From Bradyrhizobium viridifuturi (GTDB lineage Bacteria; Pseudomonadota; Alphaproteobacteria; Rhizobiales; Xanthobacteraceae), in the NCBI RefSeq assembly GCF_001238275.1, contig NZ_LGTB01000052.1, positions 1 to 60,987 on the forward strand: 60,987 nt of DNA. Direction: 5' to 3'. This document shows positions 17,164-25,696 of the stretch, in pieces. The notes beneath the pieces are model-generated. The model did no database searches. It saw only the letters and a list, made by a program, of their open reading frames with translations, and had not been told where the DNA came from. Made by a program: the position numbers and the translations under genes. The stretch's first letter is position 1; each line of letters opens with the position of its first letter.

Positions 17164-18231
17164 CTAGATCCGCACTCCGCACAATCCGCTCATGATCGCA
17201 ATCGCGATCAGGGCACCGGCGGCAACACCGGTTGTCCAGATCTGGTTGGCAATTGTGGTGGCGACGCCGTGCGCGATCAGCACGCCGCGCAATCCTGAAG
17301 CCAGGTGGCCGAGGACGAAGAAGACACCAAGCGCGTAGTGCGGCACCAGGCGAATGCTCCAGGGGTCATGAATCAGGCCGGTCGGTGCTCCCGAGGCCCA
17401 GTCCCAATTGGTGTCGATGTGGTGCACGGCCCGCGCCGAGACGAATGCGGAATTCAGATGGGTGACGATGAACGCTGCGAGGTAGACGCCGGAGCCGATC
17501 TGAAACACGCGGTACGCATCCGCCGGCAGCGCGCTCCAGCGCCATGCCAGCCGCACACCGACGGCGATCTGGAACAGCATCAGGCCGACGAGGATCGGTT
17601 CGATCACGGAGGAGCGATAGACCGTGCGTCCGATCTTCATCACGGCGCCATGAACCTCGGGTCCGAACAGGCCCAGCAGATGATTGGTGAGATGAAACGC
17701 GACGTAGAACAGGATGATCGCTGCAGCGATGCCATGCGTGACGCGCCATTTGGCAATGGAGGGAGCAATCGCGGCTGACGTCGCCGGCCGTTCCGGCTCG
17801 CCGCCGAGCAGCACGTAGAGACCCGCGGCGAGCCAGGCCGCGACCCATACCAGCTCGTCGCTGACGGGGATGTGCAGCAGTCCGAGGCCGACGCCGGTCA
17901 GCACGAACAACGGCGGCGCACCGACGCTGATGTATGCGAGGCGCCGTGCACGCAGTTCGAACGACGAAGGCGCGGCCATAGTCATCCAATAGGCGCACGC
18001 AAGACCGAGCAAGGGCACGACCGTCGCGGCCAGCAGGCAGAGGGCCGCCAGGGCAAGTCGCCCGAATGACATTCGCCCATCGATTGGTGAGACCGCGAGG
18101 TGAAATGCATCGAGCAGGAACGGATAAGCCATCGCTCCAGCGACCGGGGTCATCGAACGGAGCTTTTCGGCGGCCGCATTCGCCAAACCATCATCGCCGG
18201 GCCGCACGCGACCTTGATCAAATGCACTCAC
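17164..18231 (-). CDS. Membrane cytochrome-b-like protein
   Basis: A 355-residue integral membrane protein with about eight predicted helices. Paired histidines in helices suggest heme ligation: VTHGIAAAIILFYVAFHLTN (about residues 175-195), FIVTHLNSAFVSARAVHHID, and PHYALGVFFVLGHLASGLRG. The last part resembles succinate-dehydrogenase/cytochrome-b-type four-helix bundles, though I cannot name a family with confidence. It precedes the periplasmic c-type-heme gene on the same strand, with a tRNA remnant between. Its 3' end is echoed by two decayed fragments at 14449-14505 and, more weakly, 11535-11580. Confidence 0.7.
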   Translation of the reverse strand: MSAFDQGRVRPGDDGLANAAAEKLRSMTPVAGAMAYPFLLDAFHLAVSPIDGRMSFGRLALAALCLLAATVVPLLGLACAYWMTMAAPSSFELRARRLAYISVGAPPLFVLTGVGLGLLHIPVSDELVWVAAWLAAGLYVLLGGEPERPATSAAIAPSIAKWRVTHGIAAAIILFYVAFHLTNHLLGLFGPEVHGAVMKIGRTVYRSSVIEPILVGLMLFQIAVGVRLAWRWSALPADAYRVFQIGSGVYLAAFIVTHLNSAFVSARAVHHIDTNWDWASGAPTGLIHDPWSIRLVPHYALGVFFVLGHLASGLRGVLIAHGVATTIANQIWTTGVAAGALIAIAIMSGLCGVRI

Positions 18232-18542
18232 TGAATTCTCCAGACTTCAAGCATCGTGAAAGAGAAGGCCAGACCGACGAATCTATTCCAGGTCATCATC
18301 GGAGGCGTGGCACACAAGCCCGTGCTGTCGACGCCAGCGTGCACGGGCGGACGTCGTCGTGTCGAGACCATGTCTCAGGGCCATAACCTACGGTGATACG
18401 AGGCCGCCGATAGGACCAAGTTCCAACAATCCGACTGGACTATGCCAATCTGTTGACCGCTGCTGTCCAGATGGCGTGAGGCATCTCACAAAGTACGCCG
18501 CTCGACCGCGCTATTTTCCCGCCCAACAACGGGAGAACAACA
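18232..18542. other. Intergenic region without recognised gene
   Basis: 311 bases between the divergent membrane-protein gene and a small exported protein gene. It must hold both promoters. I recognise no RNA gene, convincing coding frame or strong repeat in it. Confidence 0.6.
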
Positions 18543-18971
18543 ATGCGCAAACTCATCCTGATCGCGGCGATGGTTTTGATATCTGCCTCTGCGCAGGCGG
18601 GCGAACGAAGCCTGTCGTTGGGCGGGGCCGGGTCGCTGCCGGCGGCGGCGTCGAATTCGGTGATGACGGCAGGCAGGGTTGCCGATCCGCCGGTCGCGCC
18701 CGCCGTCGAGCCACCGGTTGCGCCAAAGTATGTTGAGCGCGCAGCGCCCGTCGCGCCGCCAGCTCCCGCTCCGCAGCAGCAAGCTCAGCCCGCCGCGCAG
18801 CAGGCGCCGGCGCAACAGCAAGCGAATGTTCGGCCATCAGTGCAATCGGACGCACGGCCGGCGCCGCAGCAGCCGACGACTTGGCACAGGTCGAGCCATC
18901 GCCGCCACGCGCGGCGCTGGACCGAGGGCCGCATCATCGGCGAGCTGCATCGCCACGGCATCTATTGGTAG
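18543..18971 (+). CDS. Small exported Pro/Ala/Gln-rich protein
   Basis: A 142-residue protein with a clean signal peptide (MRKLILIAAMVLISASAQAG). The mature part is low-complexity Pro/Ala/Gln (about residues 55-110), ending in a basic, His/Arg-rich segment (WHRSSHRRHARRWTEGRI). GGGAGAAC precedes the ATG. I recognise no domain. A bidirectional hairpin follows, and the polysaccharide deacetylase gene converges on it. Low-complexity composition makes homology hard to judge; the signal peptide and ribosome-binding site support it as real. Confidence 0.72.
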   Translation: MRKLILIAAMVLISASAQAGERSLSLGGAGSLPAAASNSVMTAGRVADPPVAPAVEPPVAPKYVERAAPVAPPAPAPQQQAQPAAQQAPAQQQANVRPSVQSDARPAPQQPTTWHRSSHRRHARRWTEGRIIGELHRHGIYW

Positions 18972-18995
18972 ACGCCGGCGGCGTCACAAACGAAA

Positions 18996-19022
18996 GCGCC
19001 CCTGGATCGGATCCAGGGGCGC
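18996..19022. terminator. Bidirectional hairpin between convergent genes
   Basis: Perfect 13-base arms GCGCCCCTGGATC / GATCCAGGGGCGC, between the convergent genes ending at 18971 and 19056. There is no long T-tract on either side, so termination strength is uncertain. Confidence 0.7.
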
Positions 19023-19055
19023 CTTGCGTCGAGCGTGTTCAGTGCGTTGGCTGCG

Positions 19056-20114
19056 TTAGTCGGCGACCGTCTGCACGACGTTGCCGATCGGCCGGCCCGT
19101 TGCGATCGGCTTCTCGGTCTTTGCCATCATCGCGTCGTATTCGGGCAGCGTCTCGATCTGGGTCTTGGCCTTCATCCAGACCACCTTGTAACCGCCGGCC
19201 TTCAGCTTGCGCAGCAATGTCGGCAGCGCCTGCGCGGTATGCTTCTGCAAATCGTGCATCAGGATGATGCCCTTGTGCTCCTTGTCGAGCTTGGTCATCA
19301 CGTTGTTGATCACCTCGTCGGAGCTCTTGGACTTGAAGTCGTTGGAGTCGACGTCGACCGAGAACATCGCGATGTTGCGGGTGCCGAGATAGGCAGTGGT
19401 CGCCGGCGTGTGCGCCAGTGCCGGGAAGCGGAAGAACGGAGCCGGATTGGCGCCGAGCGCCAGCTTCACCGCGCTAAAACCCTTCTCGATCTCGTCCTTG
19501 GCCTGCTGCTCGGTGATCTTCTTGCCCGCCAGATGTGCGTGCGACCAGGTGTGGGCGCCGATGGTGTGGCCGGCGGCGGCGACCTGGCGGAGGATGTCAG
19601 GGTGATAGGTGGTGTGCAGGCCGATCGGGAAGAACACCGCCTTGGTGCACTCGTCCGCCAGCGCCTTGAGCACGGCGGGCGTGGTCGGCCACGGACCGTC
19701 GTCGAAGGTCAGCACGACCTCATGGTCGGTCAGGAAGTCATATTGCTTGTACTGCAGGAAGCCGAAGCCCGGGCCACCTGTCGTGTCGACCACGACGGTG
19801 CGGCTGACGCCGAGCCCATCGGGATTGGCGCATTTGGGCATGGCCGCGACGGGGGCCGGCATCGGCGCCGGTGCGGGGGCGGCGGCCGGGGCTGCCGCCT
19901 GGGTGGCGTCGGCGCGCTTCGACAGCGCGGCGGTCGTGTCGACGTCGTCCCTGGCGGCCTGCTTTGCCGCCGCTGGGAGCGGATCGGCCTGGGCTGCTGC
20001 CGTTGTCTGCGGAGGAGCCGCGTCGGCACGCGGGGAGGAGGTCCAGAACCACACGCCGGCAATCACGATCGCCGCTACAACACTGGCCAGCATCAGGCCC
20101 AACGCACTACGCAT
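19056..20114 (-). CDS. Polysaccharide deacetylase (NodB-homology, carbohydrate esterase 4)
   Basis: A 352-residue protein with an N-terminal membrane anchor (about residues 5-24), an Ala/Pro-rich linker to about residue 90, and a CE4 domain. Visible motifs are TFDDGP (motif 1, metal Asp), HTWSHAHL (motif 2, metal His residues) and FFRFPALAH (motif 3). The last segment carries IILMHDLQKHTAQALPTLL (motif 5). It should remove N-acetyl groups from an envelope polysaccharide on the periplasmic face. It is not nodB itself: the long linker and isolated location point to a general envelope enzyme. Confidence 0.9.
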   Translation of the reverse strand: MRSALGLMLASVVAAIVIAGVWFWTSSPRADAAPPQTTAAAQADPLPAAAKQAARDDVDTTAALSKRADATQAAAPAAAPAPAPMPAPVAAMPKCANPDGLGVSRTVVVDTTGGPGFGFLQYKQYDFLTDHEVVLTFDDGPWPTTPAVLKALADECTKAVFFPIGLHTTYHPDILRQVAAAGHTIGAHTWSHAHLAGKKITEQQAKDEIEKGFSAVKLALGANPAPFFRFPALAHTPATTAYLGTRNIAMFSVDVDSNDFKSKSSDEVINNVMTKLDKEHKGIILMHDLQKHTAQALPTLLRKLKAGGYKVVWMKAKTQIETLPEYDAMMAKTEKPIATGRPIGNVVQTVAD

Positions 20115-20331
20115 CGCTACACACTCTCTCGGAACTTAAGGATACGCCACAGCCGTAACGAGCGATTAATGCCAACAAGGTCTTAACGCGGTCCCAACAA
20201 GGCGGCGGAACGACAAGAAAAAGCGGGCCTTATCCATGCGTGATGACCATCACAGTCGGCCAGCCCGCTCCCATGCAGGATCGGACCATCAAACAAGGGC
20301 CCGCGATTTGCGGCGCCGATGGGAGCCGATC

Positions 20332-20613
20332 ATGACCGCCATCTTCAAGAGCCGGGTTCACGTCCGCAGCGCCAGCATCGCACTGGCGATTGTGACCACC
20401 GTTGCCGTGCTGTCGCCGACCGCGGGTTTTGCGTTCAGCGCCGAAGCGCAGCAGATGTGCACAGGCGATGCGTTCCGCCTGTGCAGCTCCGAGATACCGA
20501 ACATCCCCAGGATAACCGCCTGCATGGTCAGGAATCGCTCCCAGCTGAGCAGCAGCTGCCGCGTCGTGCTGGATCGCGATCTCGCCGCGCAGCGCCGGGC
20601 CGCCGCGGAGTGA
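20332..20613 (+). CDS. Small exported cysteine-containing protein, paralogue 1
   Basis: 93 residues from the ATG at 20332. A signal-like hydrophobic stretch (about residues 14-33, ending GFAFSAEA) precedes a short domain with four Cys: MCTGDAFRLCSSEIPNIPRI, then ACMVRNRSQLSSSC. The pattern C-x7-C-x12..15-C-x9..11-C is shared with the protein at 20772. Such small Cys-rich periplasmic proteins are common in Bradyrhizobium; function unknown to me. A longer upstream in-frame start exists but would place the signal internally. Confidence 0.7.
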   Translation: MTAIFKSRVHVRSASIALAIVTTVAVLSPTAGFAFSAEAQQMCTGDAFRLCSSEIPNIPRITACMVRNRSQLSSSCRVVLDRDLAAQRRAAAE

Positions 20614-20734
20614 TCTGCCGGCCTCGGTTGGGATGGACCTGCGGCGACGGGACGCAGGCCCGCCCCACGCCGTCACCTCGGGCCGAAACCAGCCGGCGCG
20701 CCAGTTTCAAGCTTCTTGGCAGCGCTGAAACGCT

Positions 20735-20752
20735 ATAGAACCGGCGTTCTAT
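20735..20752. promoter_or_regulatory. Inverted repeat ATAGAA-N6-TTCTAT
   Basis: Perfect six-base arms, 20 bases upstream of the start at 20772. It could be an operator or overlap the -10 region of the small Cys-rich gene. Support is the symmetry only. Confidence 0.35.
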
Positions 20753-20771
20753 TCCTTAGAGGCTTTGAGAG

Positions 20772-20987
20772 ATGACCCGATTTCTGTTTGCCGTCGTTCC
20801 ACTGGTTCTGCTGACGTCGGCCGCCTCGGCACAGCAGCAGGGGCGTGATGCCTGCTCGCGCGATGCCTCGCGGTTCTGCCGCGCCCATCTCAGCGAGGGC
20901 GATCAGGTCGTGCTGGCCTGCCTGAAGGAGCATCGCAGCCGGCTCAGCAAGGCCTGCCAGCAGACGCTCACCGATAACGGGCAGTAA
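20772..20987 (+). CDS. Small exported cysteine-containing protein, paralogue 2
   Basis: 71 residues with a signal peptide ending near SAASAQQ. The mature part carries CSRDASRFCRAHLSEGDQVV, LACLKEHRSRLSKAC: four Cys in the same arrangement as the protein at 20332-20613, so I read them as tandem paralogues about 160 bases apart. The four Cys probably form two disulfides in the periplasm. Its stop codon lies six bases from the stop of the convergent MFS gene. Confidence 0.75.
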   Translation: MTRFLFAVVPLVLLTSAASAQQQGRDACSRDASRFCRAHLSEGDQVVLACLKEHRSRLSKACQQTLTDNGQ

Positions 20988-20993
20988 CCAGAT

Positions 20994-22673
20994 TCACGTG
21001 CTGCTGCCTGCCGCGGTCGCGACCACCGGGATCACTTCCTTGGCGGCGCGGTCCGGGGTCTCGTCCTTCCAGCGTACCGAGCCGAACGGGCGCTCCAGCA
21101 TCCGGCGCACCCGGATCGGCTCGGCGCCGATGTGGAAGTCGGCCGCCTTCTGATGCAGCTCGCGCTCGATCTGGGTGGCGCGGTTGCGCTGGCGCAGGAA
21201 ATCGAGCCAGGTCGGACAATGATAGCGCTCGGTCCACAATTCGGGATCGGCGATGTCGCGCGCGATCGACCAGCCATAGGCGCCGTTGCGCTGACGGCTG
21301 AGCTGCACGTCCTGCATCACATTGTGGAAGGCGCGGGCGTTGTCCTGTGCCACCCGGTATTCGATCTCGACCACCAGCGGGCCGCTGCGGCCGGTCAGTT
21401 GCAGCCGCACTTCGGGATCGGCCAGCGTCTCGGTCGCGTCCTCGTTGCGCGCGCCGACCGGCGGCATCCGGAGCCAGATCCCGAGCAGCGGCGACAACAG
21501 CATCAGGCCGGCGGAGATCAACAGCGCCATCTCGACGCCGCCGAGGTCGGTGATGCGGCCCCAGCACCAGCTTCCGATCGCGATGCCGCCGGCGATCGAG
21601 GCCTGAAAGGCCGCCAGCGAGCGGCCGGCGACCCAGCGCGGCGCCGAGAGCTGCACGCCGATATTGAACAGCGCGATGGCCAGCATCCATACCGCGCCGG
21701 CAACCACCAGCGCGGCGGCGGTGATGACCGGCTGCTTGCTCACCGCGACGATCGCGATCGCAACGCCCATCAGCAGCGCGCAGGTCCGCACCGCGGCCTC
21801 GCCGCTGAGCCGGCTGCGGATCTCGCTGATGTTGAGTGCGCCGATCACCGCGCCCATGCCGAAGGCGCCGAGCATGATGCCGTAGGTCTGTGCGCCGCCG
21901 TGCAAGAGGTCGCGCGCCACCAGCGGCATCAGCGCCGAGACCGAGCCGCCGATGATGCCGGTCACCATGGTGCGGGTCAGCACGATCTTGATCGACGGTG
22001 AATTGGTGATGTAGCGCACGCCGGAGACGATGGCGCGGTTGAGCCGCTCGCGCGGCAGCCGCGACGGCTCGCTGACGCGATTCCACAGGAACAGCACCGC
22101 CAGCAGCGGCAGATACAGCACGGCATTGGCCGCGAAGGCCGCCACGGCGCCGGCGGACGCCACCACGATGCCGCCGATCGCGGGACCGAAGCTGCGCGCG
22201 ATGTTGTAGCTGATGCCGTTCAGCGCGACCGCGGCGGGCAGCGTTTCCGACGGCACCTGCTCGCTGACCGAGGATTGCCAGGCCGGGCCGAACAGCGCCA
22301 TGCCGCTGCCGACCACGAAGCAAAGCGCGAGCAGGACGTTCGGCGTCACCATGTTGAGCCAGGCCAGCACGGTCAGCGTGGTGGCGCCGGACAGCGCGAT
22401 CGCCAGCGACACCAGCGCCACGATGCGGCGGTCATGCATGTCGGCGATGGCGCCGGCCGGCATCGAGATCAGCATCACCGGCAGCATCAGCGCGGTCTGC
22501 ACCAGCGCCACCTTGTCGGCCTCCGCGGTCATCTGGGTCATCGCCCAGGCGGCGCCGACGCCCTGGATCAGGATGCCGAGATTGGAGAGCAGGCTGGCGA
22601 GCCAGATTCGCCGGAAGATTGAATGCCGCAACGGTGCAGTGATACTGTCTGGGCGCTTCGGCGGTTCGGTCAT
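20994..22673 (-). CDS. MFS exporter (MFS_3 / EntS-like) with C-terminal extension
   Basis: A 559-residue transporter. About twelve helices span residues 20-410, with the MFS loop pattern GAIADMHDRRIVAL after helix 2, and NGISYNIARSFGPAIGGIVV in helix 5, typical of the MFS_3 (enterobactin-exporter-like) group. After the last helix a soluble domain of about 130 residues (VVEIEYRVAQDNARAFHNVM onward) resembles an antibiotic-biosynthesis-monooxygenase-like fold and probably sits in the cytosol. The exported substrate is unknown. It is divergent from the Tat-exported hydrolase at 22825. Confidence 0.85.
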   Translation of the reverse strand: MTEPPKRPDSITAPLRHSIFRRIWLASLLSNLGILIQGVGAAWAMTQMTAEADKVALVQTALMLPVMLISMPAGAIADMHDRRIVALVSLAIALSGATTLTVLAWLNMVTPNVLLALCFVVGSGMALFGPAWQSSVSEQVPSETLPAAVALNGISYNIARSFGPAIGGIVVASAGAVAAFAANAVLYLPLLAVLFLWNRVSEPSRLPRERLNRAIVSGVRYITNSPSIKIVLTRTMVTGIIGGSVSALMPLVARDLLHGGAQTYGIMLGAFGMGAVIGALNISEIRSRLSGEAAVRTCALLMGVAIAIVAVSKQPVITAAALVVAGAVWMLAIALFNIGVQLSAPRWVAGRSLAAFQASIAGGIAIGSWCWGRITDLGGVEMALLISAGLMLLSPLLGIWLRMPPVGARNEDATETLADPEVRLQLTGRSGPLVVEIEYRVAQDNARAFHNVMQDVQLSRQRNGAYGWSIARDIADPELWTERYHCPTWLDFLRQRNRATQIERELHQKAADFHIGAEPIRVRRMLERPFGSVRWKDETPDRAAKEVIPVVATAAGSST

Positions 22674-22824
22674 ATCCGGTTCCGGTTGGCCTGCTATGGT
22701 TTGTTGAATGATTCCGGCTGCATCAACTGATGCCCGGCAAACGCGTGTCCTGTCCAGCGCTTACGGTATCCTTTAAGGGGGTAGGACACAGCTAAAGCCC
22801 TGAAAGGCTTGGGGAAGGGGATCA

Positions 22825-24186
22825 ATGGCGCTGTCGCGGCGGAGATTTTTTCAAGGGGCCGGCGCCCTGACCCTGCTGGCGGGCCGCCTCCCTGTCCCGG
22901 CCTTCGCCCAGTCGGCGCCGGCTGGCGACATCCCGCCGATCCTGTTCGTGCACGGCAATGGCGATCACGCCGCGCTCTGGATGACGACGCTGTGGCGGAT
23001 GGAGTCCAACGGCGTGCCGCGCGAACGGATGGCCGCAATCAATTTCACCGATCCGCTGGCGCGCGCCGACGACAAGGTCGAGCAGGCGGGCCGCTCCTCG
23101 ACCGAGGATCAGCGCCGCGCGCTCGCCGAGGCGGTCAGGGAGCTCAAACAGAGCAGCGGCGCCGCGCGGATCGCGCTGGTCGGGAATTCGCGTGGTGGCA
23201 ATGCGATCCGCAACACCGTCAAGAATGGTGGTGGCGGCGACATCAGCCACGCGGTGCTGTGCGGCACGCCCAATCACGGCGTCTATGCGTCCGACGACGG
23301 TCTCGGCAACGAGTTCAACGGGCGCGGTCCGTTCCTGCGCGGGCTGAACGATGGCGACAGCGAGGTGACCGCGGGCACCGCGTTCCTGACCTTGCGCAGC
23401 GACGGGCTCGACAAATACGCCCAGACCGACGGCCGCTTCATCGGCAAGCCGGGTACGCCGACCAACGTCACGACGGAGGGTCCGGCGCTGAAGGGCGCGA
23501 CCAATCTGGTGCTCGGCGCGGTCGATCATCGCGAGACCGCGTATCATCCGCGCGCCTTTCGCGAGATCTACAGGTTCGTCGCCGGCCGTGAGCCGTCGCG
23601 GATCGAGATCGTGCCGGAGACGGCGGTGCGATTGAGCGGACTCGTCACGGGCACGCCGGGCGGTGTGCCGACCAACCGGCCGGTACCGGGCGCCGTGGTC
23701 GACATCTATCATGTGTCGGCAGAGACCGGCGAGCGCCTCGGCGGCCCGCTGCACAGCTCGCAGACCGGCGCCGACGGGCGCTGGGGGCCGGCGCAGGTCG
23801 ATCCGTCCTGGCCACTCGAATTCGTGCTGACCTCGCCTGCTGCGGTGACGACGCACATCTATCGCTCGCCGTTTCCGCGTTCATCCGACATCGTGCATCT
23901 GCGCGCCGCGCGGCCCATGCCGCCGGCCGATGCTGGTGCAGGCGCCATCGTGCTGATGTCGCGGCCGCGCGGCTATTTCGGCCTGCCGCGCGATATCGTG
24001 CTGTTCGACGGCAAGGAGCCGGCCGACGTCAAATCCGGCGTGCCGACGGACGCGGTGACGACGTTGCGGCTCACCGCCGCCGAGGTCGGCCGTCCGGTCG
24101 CCGCGATCTTCAACGCCGAGCGCATCGTGATGCGGGCCTGGCCGGCGTCGGAGAACCGGATTGCGGTGGCCGAGCTGACTTATTAG
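22825..24186 (+). CDS. Tat-exported alpha/beta hydrolase
   Basis: A 453-residue protein with a twin-arginine leader SRRRFFQGAGALTLLAG and cleavage near AFAQS. The hydrolase part begins PPILFVHGNGDHAALWMTTL, and the nucleophile elbow is GNSRGG (about residue 121). A second region after about residue 270 (LSGLVTGTPGGVPTNRPVPG) looks like a beta-sandwich with a carboxypeptidase-regulatory-like feel. An extracytoplasmic esterase or lipase is the likely role. The P450 gene follows 83 bases downstream, so the two may be co-transcribed. Confidence 0.82.
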   Translation: MALSRRRFFQGAGALTLLAGRLPVPAFAQSAPAGDIPPILFVHGNGDHAALWMTTLWRMESNGVPRERMAAINFTDPLARADDKVEQAGRSSTEDQRRALAEAVRELKQSSGAARIALVGNSRGGNAIRNTVKNGGGGDISHAVLCGTPNHGVYASDDGLGNEFNGRGPFLRGLNDGDSEVTAGTAFLTLRSDGLDKYAQTDGRFIGKPGTPTNVTTEGPALKGATNLVLGAVDHRETAYHPRAFREIYRFVAGREPSRIEIVPETAVRLSGLVTGTPGGVPTNRPVPGAVVDIYHVSAETGERLGGPLHSSQTGADGRWGPAQVDPSWPLEFVLTSPAAVTTHIYRSPFPRSSDIVHLRAARPMPPADAGAGAIVLMSRPRGYFGLPRDIVLFDGKEPADVKSGVPTDAVTTLRLTAAEVGRPVAAIFNAERIVMRAWPASENRIAVAELTY

Positions 24187-24269
24187 GTCTGGTGGAGGGT
24201 CCGCGCGCCTTCATGGCGCCGGGATCGCATGGCCGGATCGGCCGTTGCGTGAGGCAGGAAGCGAGGACC

Positions 24270-25655
24270 ATGAGCATAGCTGAAGTCTACGATATCACGG
24301 TCACGCGGCGTCCTTTGGTCCCGCCGGCCCCGCCGCGCGCACCCGCCGACATGGGCGCGTTCCAGCGGATGCGGGTGATGCGCAACTCGCCGATCGAGAC
24401 TTGGGGCCAGCGCGCCTATGAGGACGACATCGTCCAGGGCCGCTTCCTCAACCATTCGAGCTTCATCCTCAACACGCCGGATGCGATCCGCCATGTGCTG
24501 GTCGACAATTACGAGAACTACCACCGCACGCCGGCCGGGCTGCGCGTGCTGCGTCCGATGCTGGGCGAGGGATTGCTGATCGCCGAAGGCCGTGCGTGGA
24601 AGCATCAGCGCCGCACACTGGCGCCGGCGTTCACGCCGCGCGCGGTGACGACGCTGGTGCCCTACATGATCGCGGCGATCGACGAGACCATCGCCAAGCT
24701 GAAGACCGCGAGCGGCGGTCCGGTCGATCTGCGCGAGGTGATGCAACGCATGACGCTGGAGATCGCCGGCCGCACCATGTTCTCGTTCGGCATGGATCGC
24801 CACGGCGCCGCGCTGCGCGACTTCGTGATGGAGTATGGCGACACGCTGGCGCGGCCGCACATGCTGGACCTGCTGTTGCCGTTGAACTGGCCGACTCCGC
24901 AGGATTTCCGCCGCGCCCGCTTCCGCAAGCGCTGGACCGCATTCGTCGGCATGCTGATGGCCGAGCGCCGCGCCGCCGGCAAGGATGACAACGCGCCGGC
25001 CCGCGACCTGTTCGACCTGATGGGCGCCGCGCGCGATCCTGAAACCGGCCAGGCCTTCACCGATGCCCAGCTTGGCGACCAGGTCGCGACCATGATCCTG
25101 GCCGGCCATGAGACGACCGCGACTGCGCTGTTCTGGGCGCTTTATCTGTTGGCGCTCGATCCCGAGACCCAGGAACAATTGGCAGCAGAAGTCAGCAGCG
25201 TGGCGACATCGGGTGCGCTCGATTTCGAGAAGCTGAAGTTCACCCGCGCCGTGATCGATGAAACCATGCGGCTTTATCCGCCGGCATTCCTGATCGCGCG
25301 TGCGGCGGGCGGTCCCGACACCATCATGGGCCGTCCGGTCAGGAAGGGTGACGTAATCCTGATCGCGCCGTGGCTGTTGCACCGGCATGAGAAACTGTGG
25401 CGCGACCCGAATGCGTTCGTACCACAGCGTTTCATGGCGGAAACGCCGCCGGATCGCTTTGCCTATCTGCCGTTCGGTGTTGGCGCGAGGGTCTGCATCG
25501 GCGCACATTTTGCGCTGGTCGAGGCGACGCTCGCGCTCGCGAAGATCATCGGCGCGTTCCGCGTCGCGCTGGCGGACAAGGACCCGGTGCTTCCGATCGG
25601 CGTGGTGACGACACAGCCGAACCGCTCTCCGGTGTTCACGATCAAGCCGCGCTGA
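24270..25655 (+). CDS. Cytochrome P450
   Basis: A 461-residue P450. The I-helix oxygen-binding motif is AGHETTATAL (about residue 280), the K-helix ExxR is DETMRLYPP (about 335), and the heme Cys lies in FGVGARVCIG (about 410). The WKHQRRTLAPAF segment in helix C is also typical. No membrane anchor precedes it, so it should be a soluble bacterial enzyme needing separate redox partners, which are not encoded nearby. The start at 24270 (MSIAEVYDITV) has GCGAGGA upstream. Substrate unknown; similarity to CYP102/CYP4-like fatty-acid P450s is possible. Confidence 0.92.
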   Translation: MSIAEVYDITVTRRPLVPPAPPRAPADMGAFQRMRVMRNSPIETWGQRAYEDDIVQGRFLNHSSFILNTPDAIRHVLVDNYENYHRTPAGLRVLRPMLGEGLLIAEGRAWKHQRRTLAPAFTPRAVTTLVPYMIAAIDETIAKLKTASGGPVDLREVMQRMTLEIAGRTMFSFGMDRHGAALRDFVMEYGDTLARPHMLDLLLPLNWPTPQDFRRARFRKRWTAFVGMLMAERRAAGKDDNAPARDLFDLMGAARDPETGQAFTDAQLGDQVATMILAGHETTATALFWALYLLALDPETQEQLAAEVSSVATSGALDFEKLKFTRAVIDETMRLYPPAFLIARAAGGPDTIMGRPVRKGDVILIAPWLLHRHEKLWRDPNAFVPQRFMAETPPDRFAYLPFGVGARVCIGAHFALVEATLALAKIIGAFRVALADKDPVLPIGVVTTQPNRSPVFTIKPR

Positions 25656-25696
25656 CCTTGCGCGGCGGTGTTCCGATGCTCATCTAGGGGCTCACC

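Noticed and set aside
18066..18386. Possible small gene in the gap before 18543
   Set aside because: The frame overlaps the 5' end of the membrane-protein gene, has a low-complexity basic product and no ribosome-binding site.
19056..20114. Nodulation gene nodB
   Set aside because: The CE4 motifs fit, but the protein has an N-terminal anchor and long Ala/Pro linker, and no nod gene or nod box is near.
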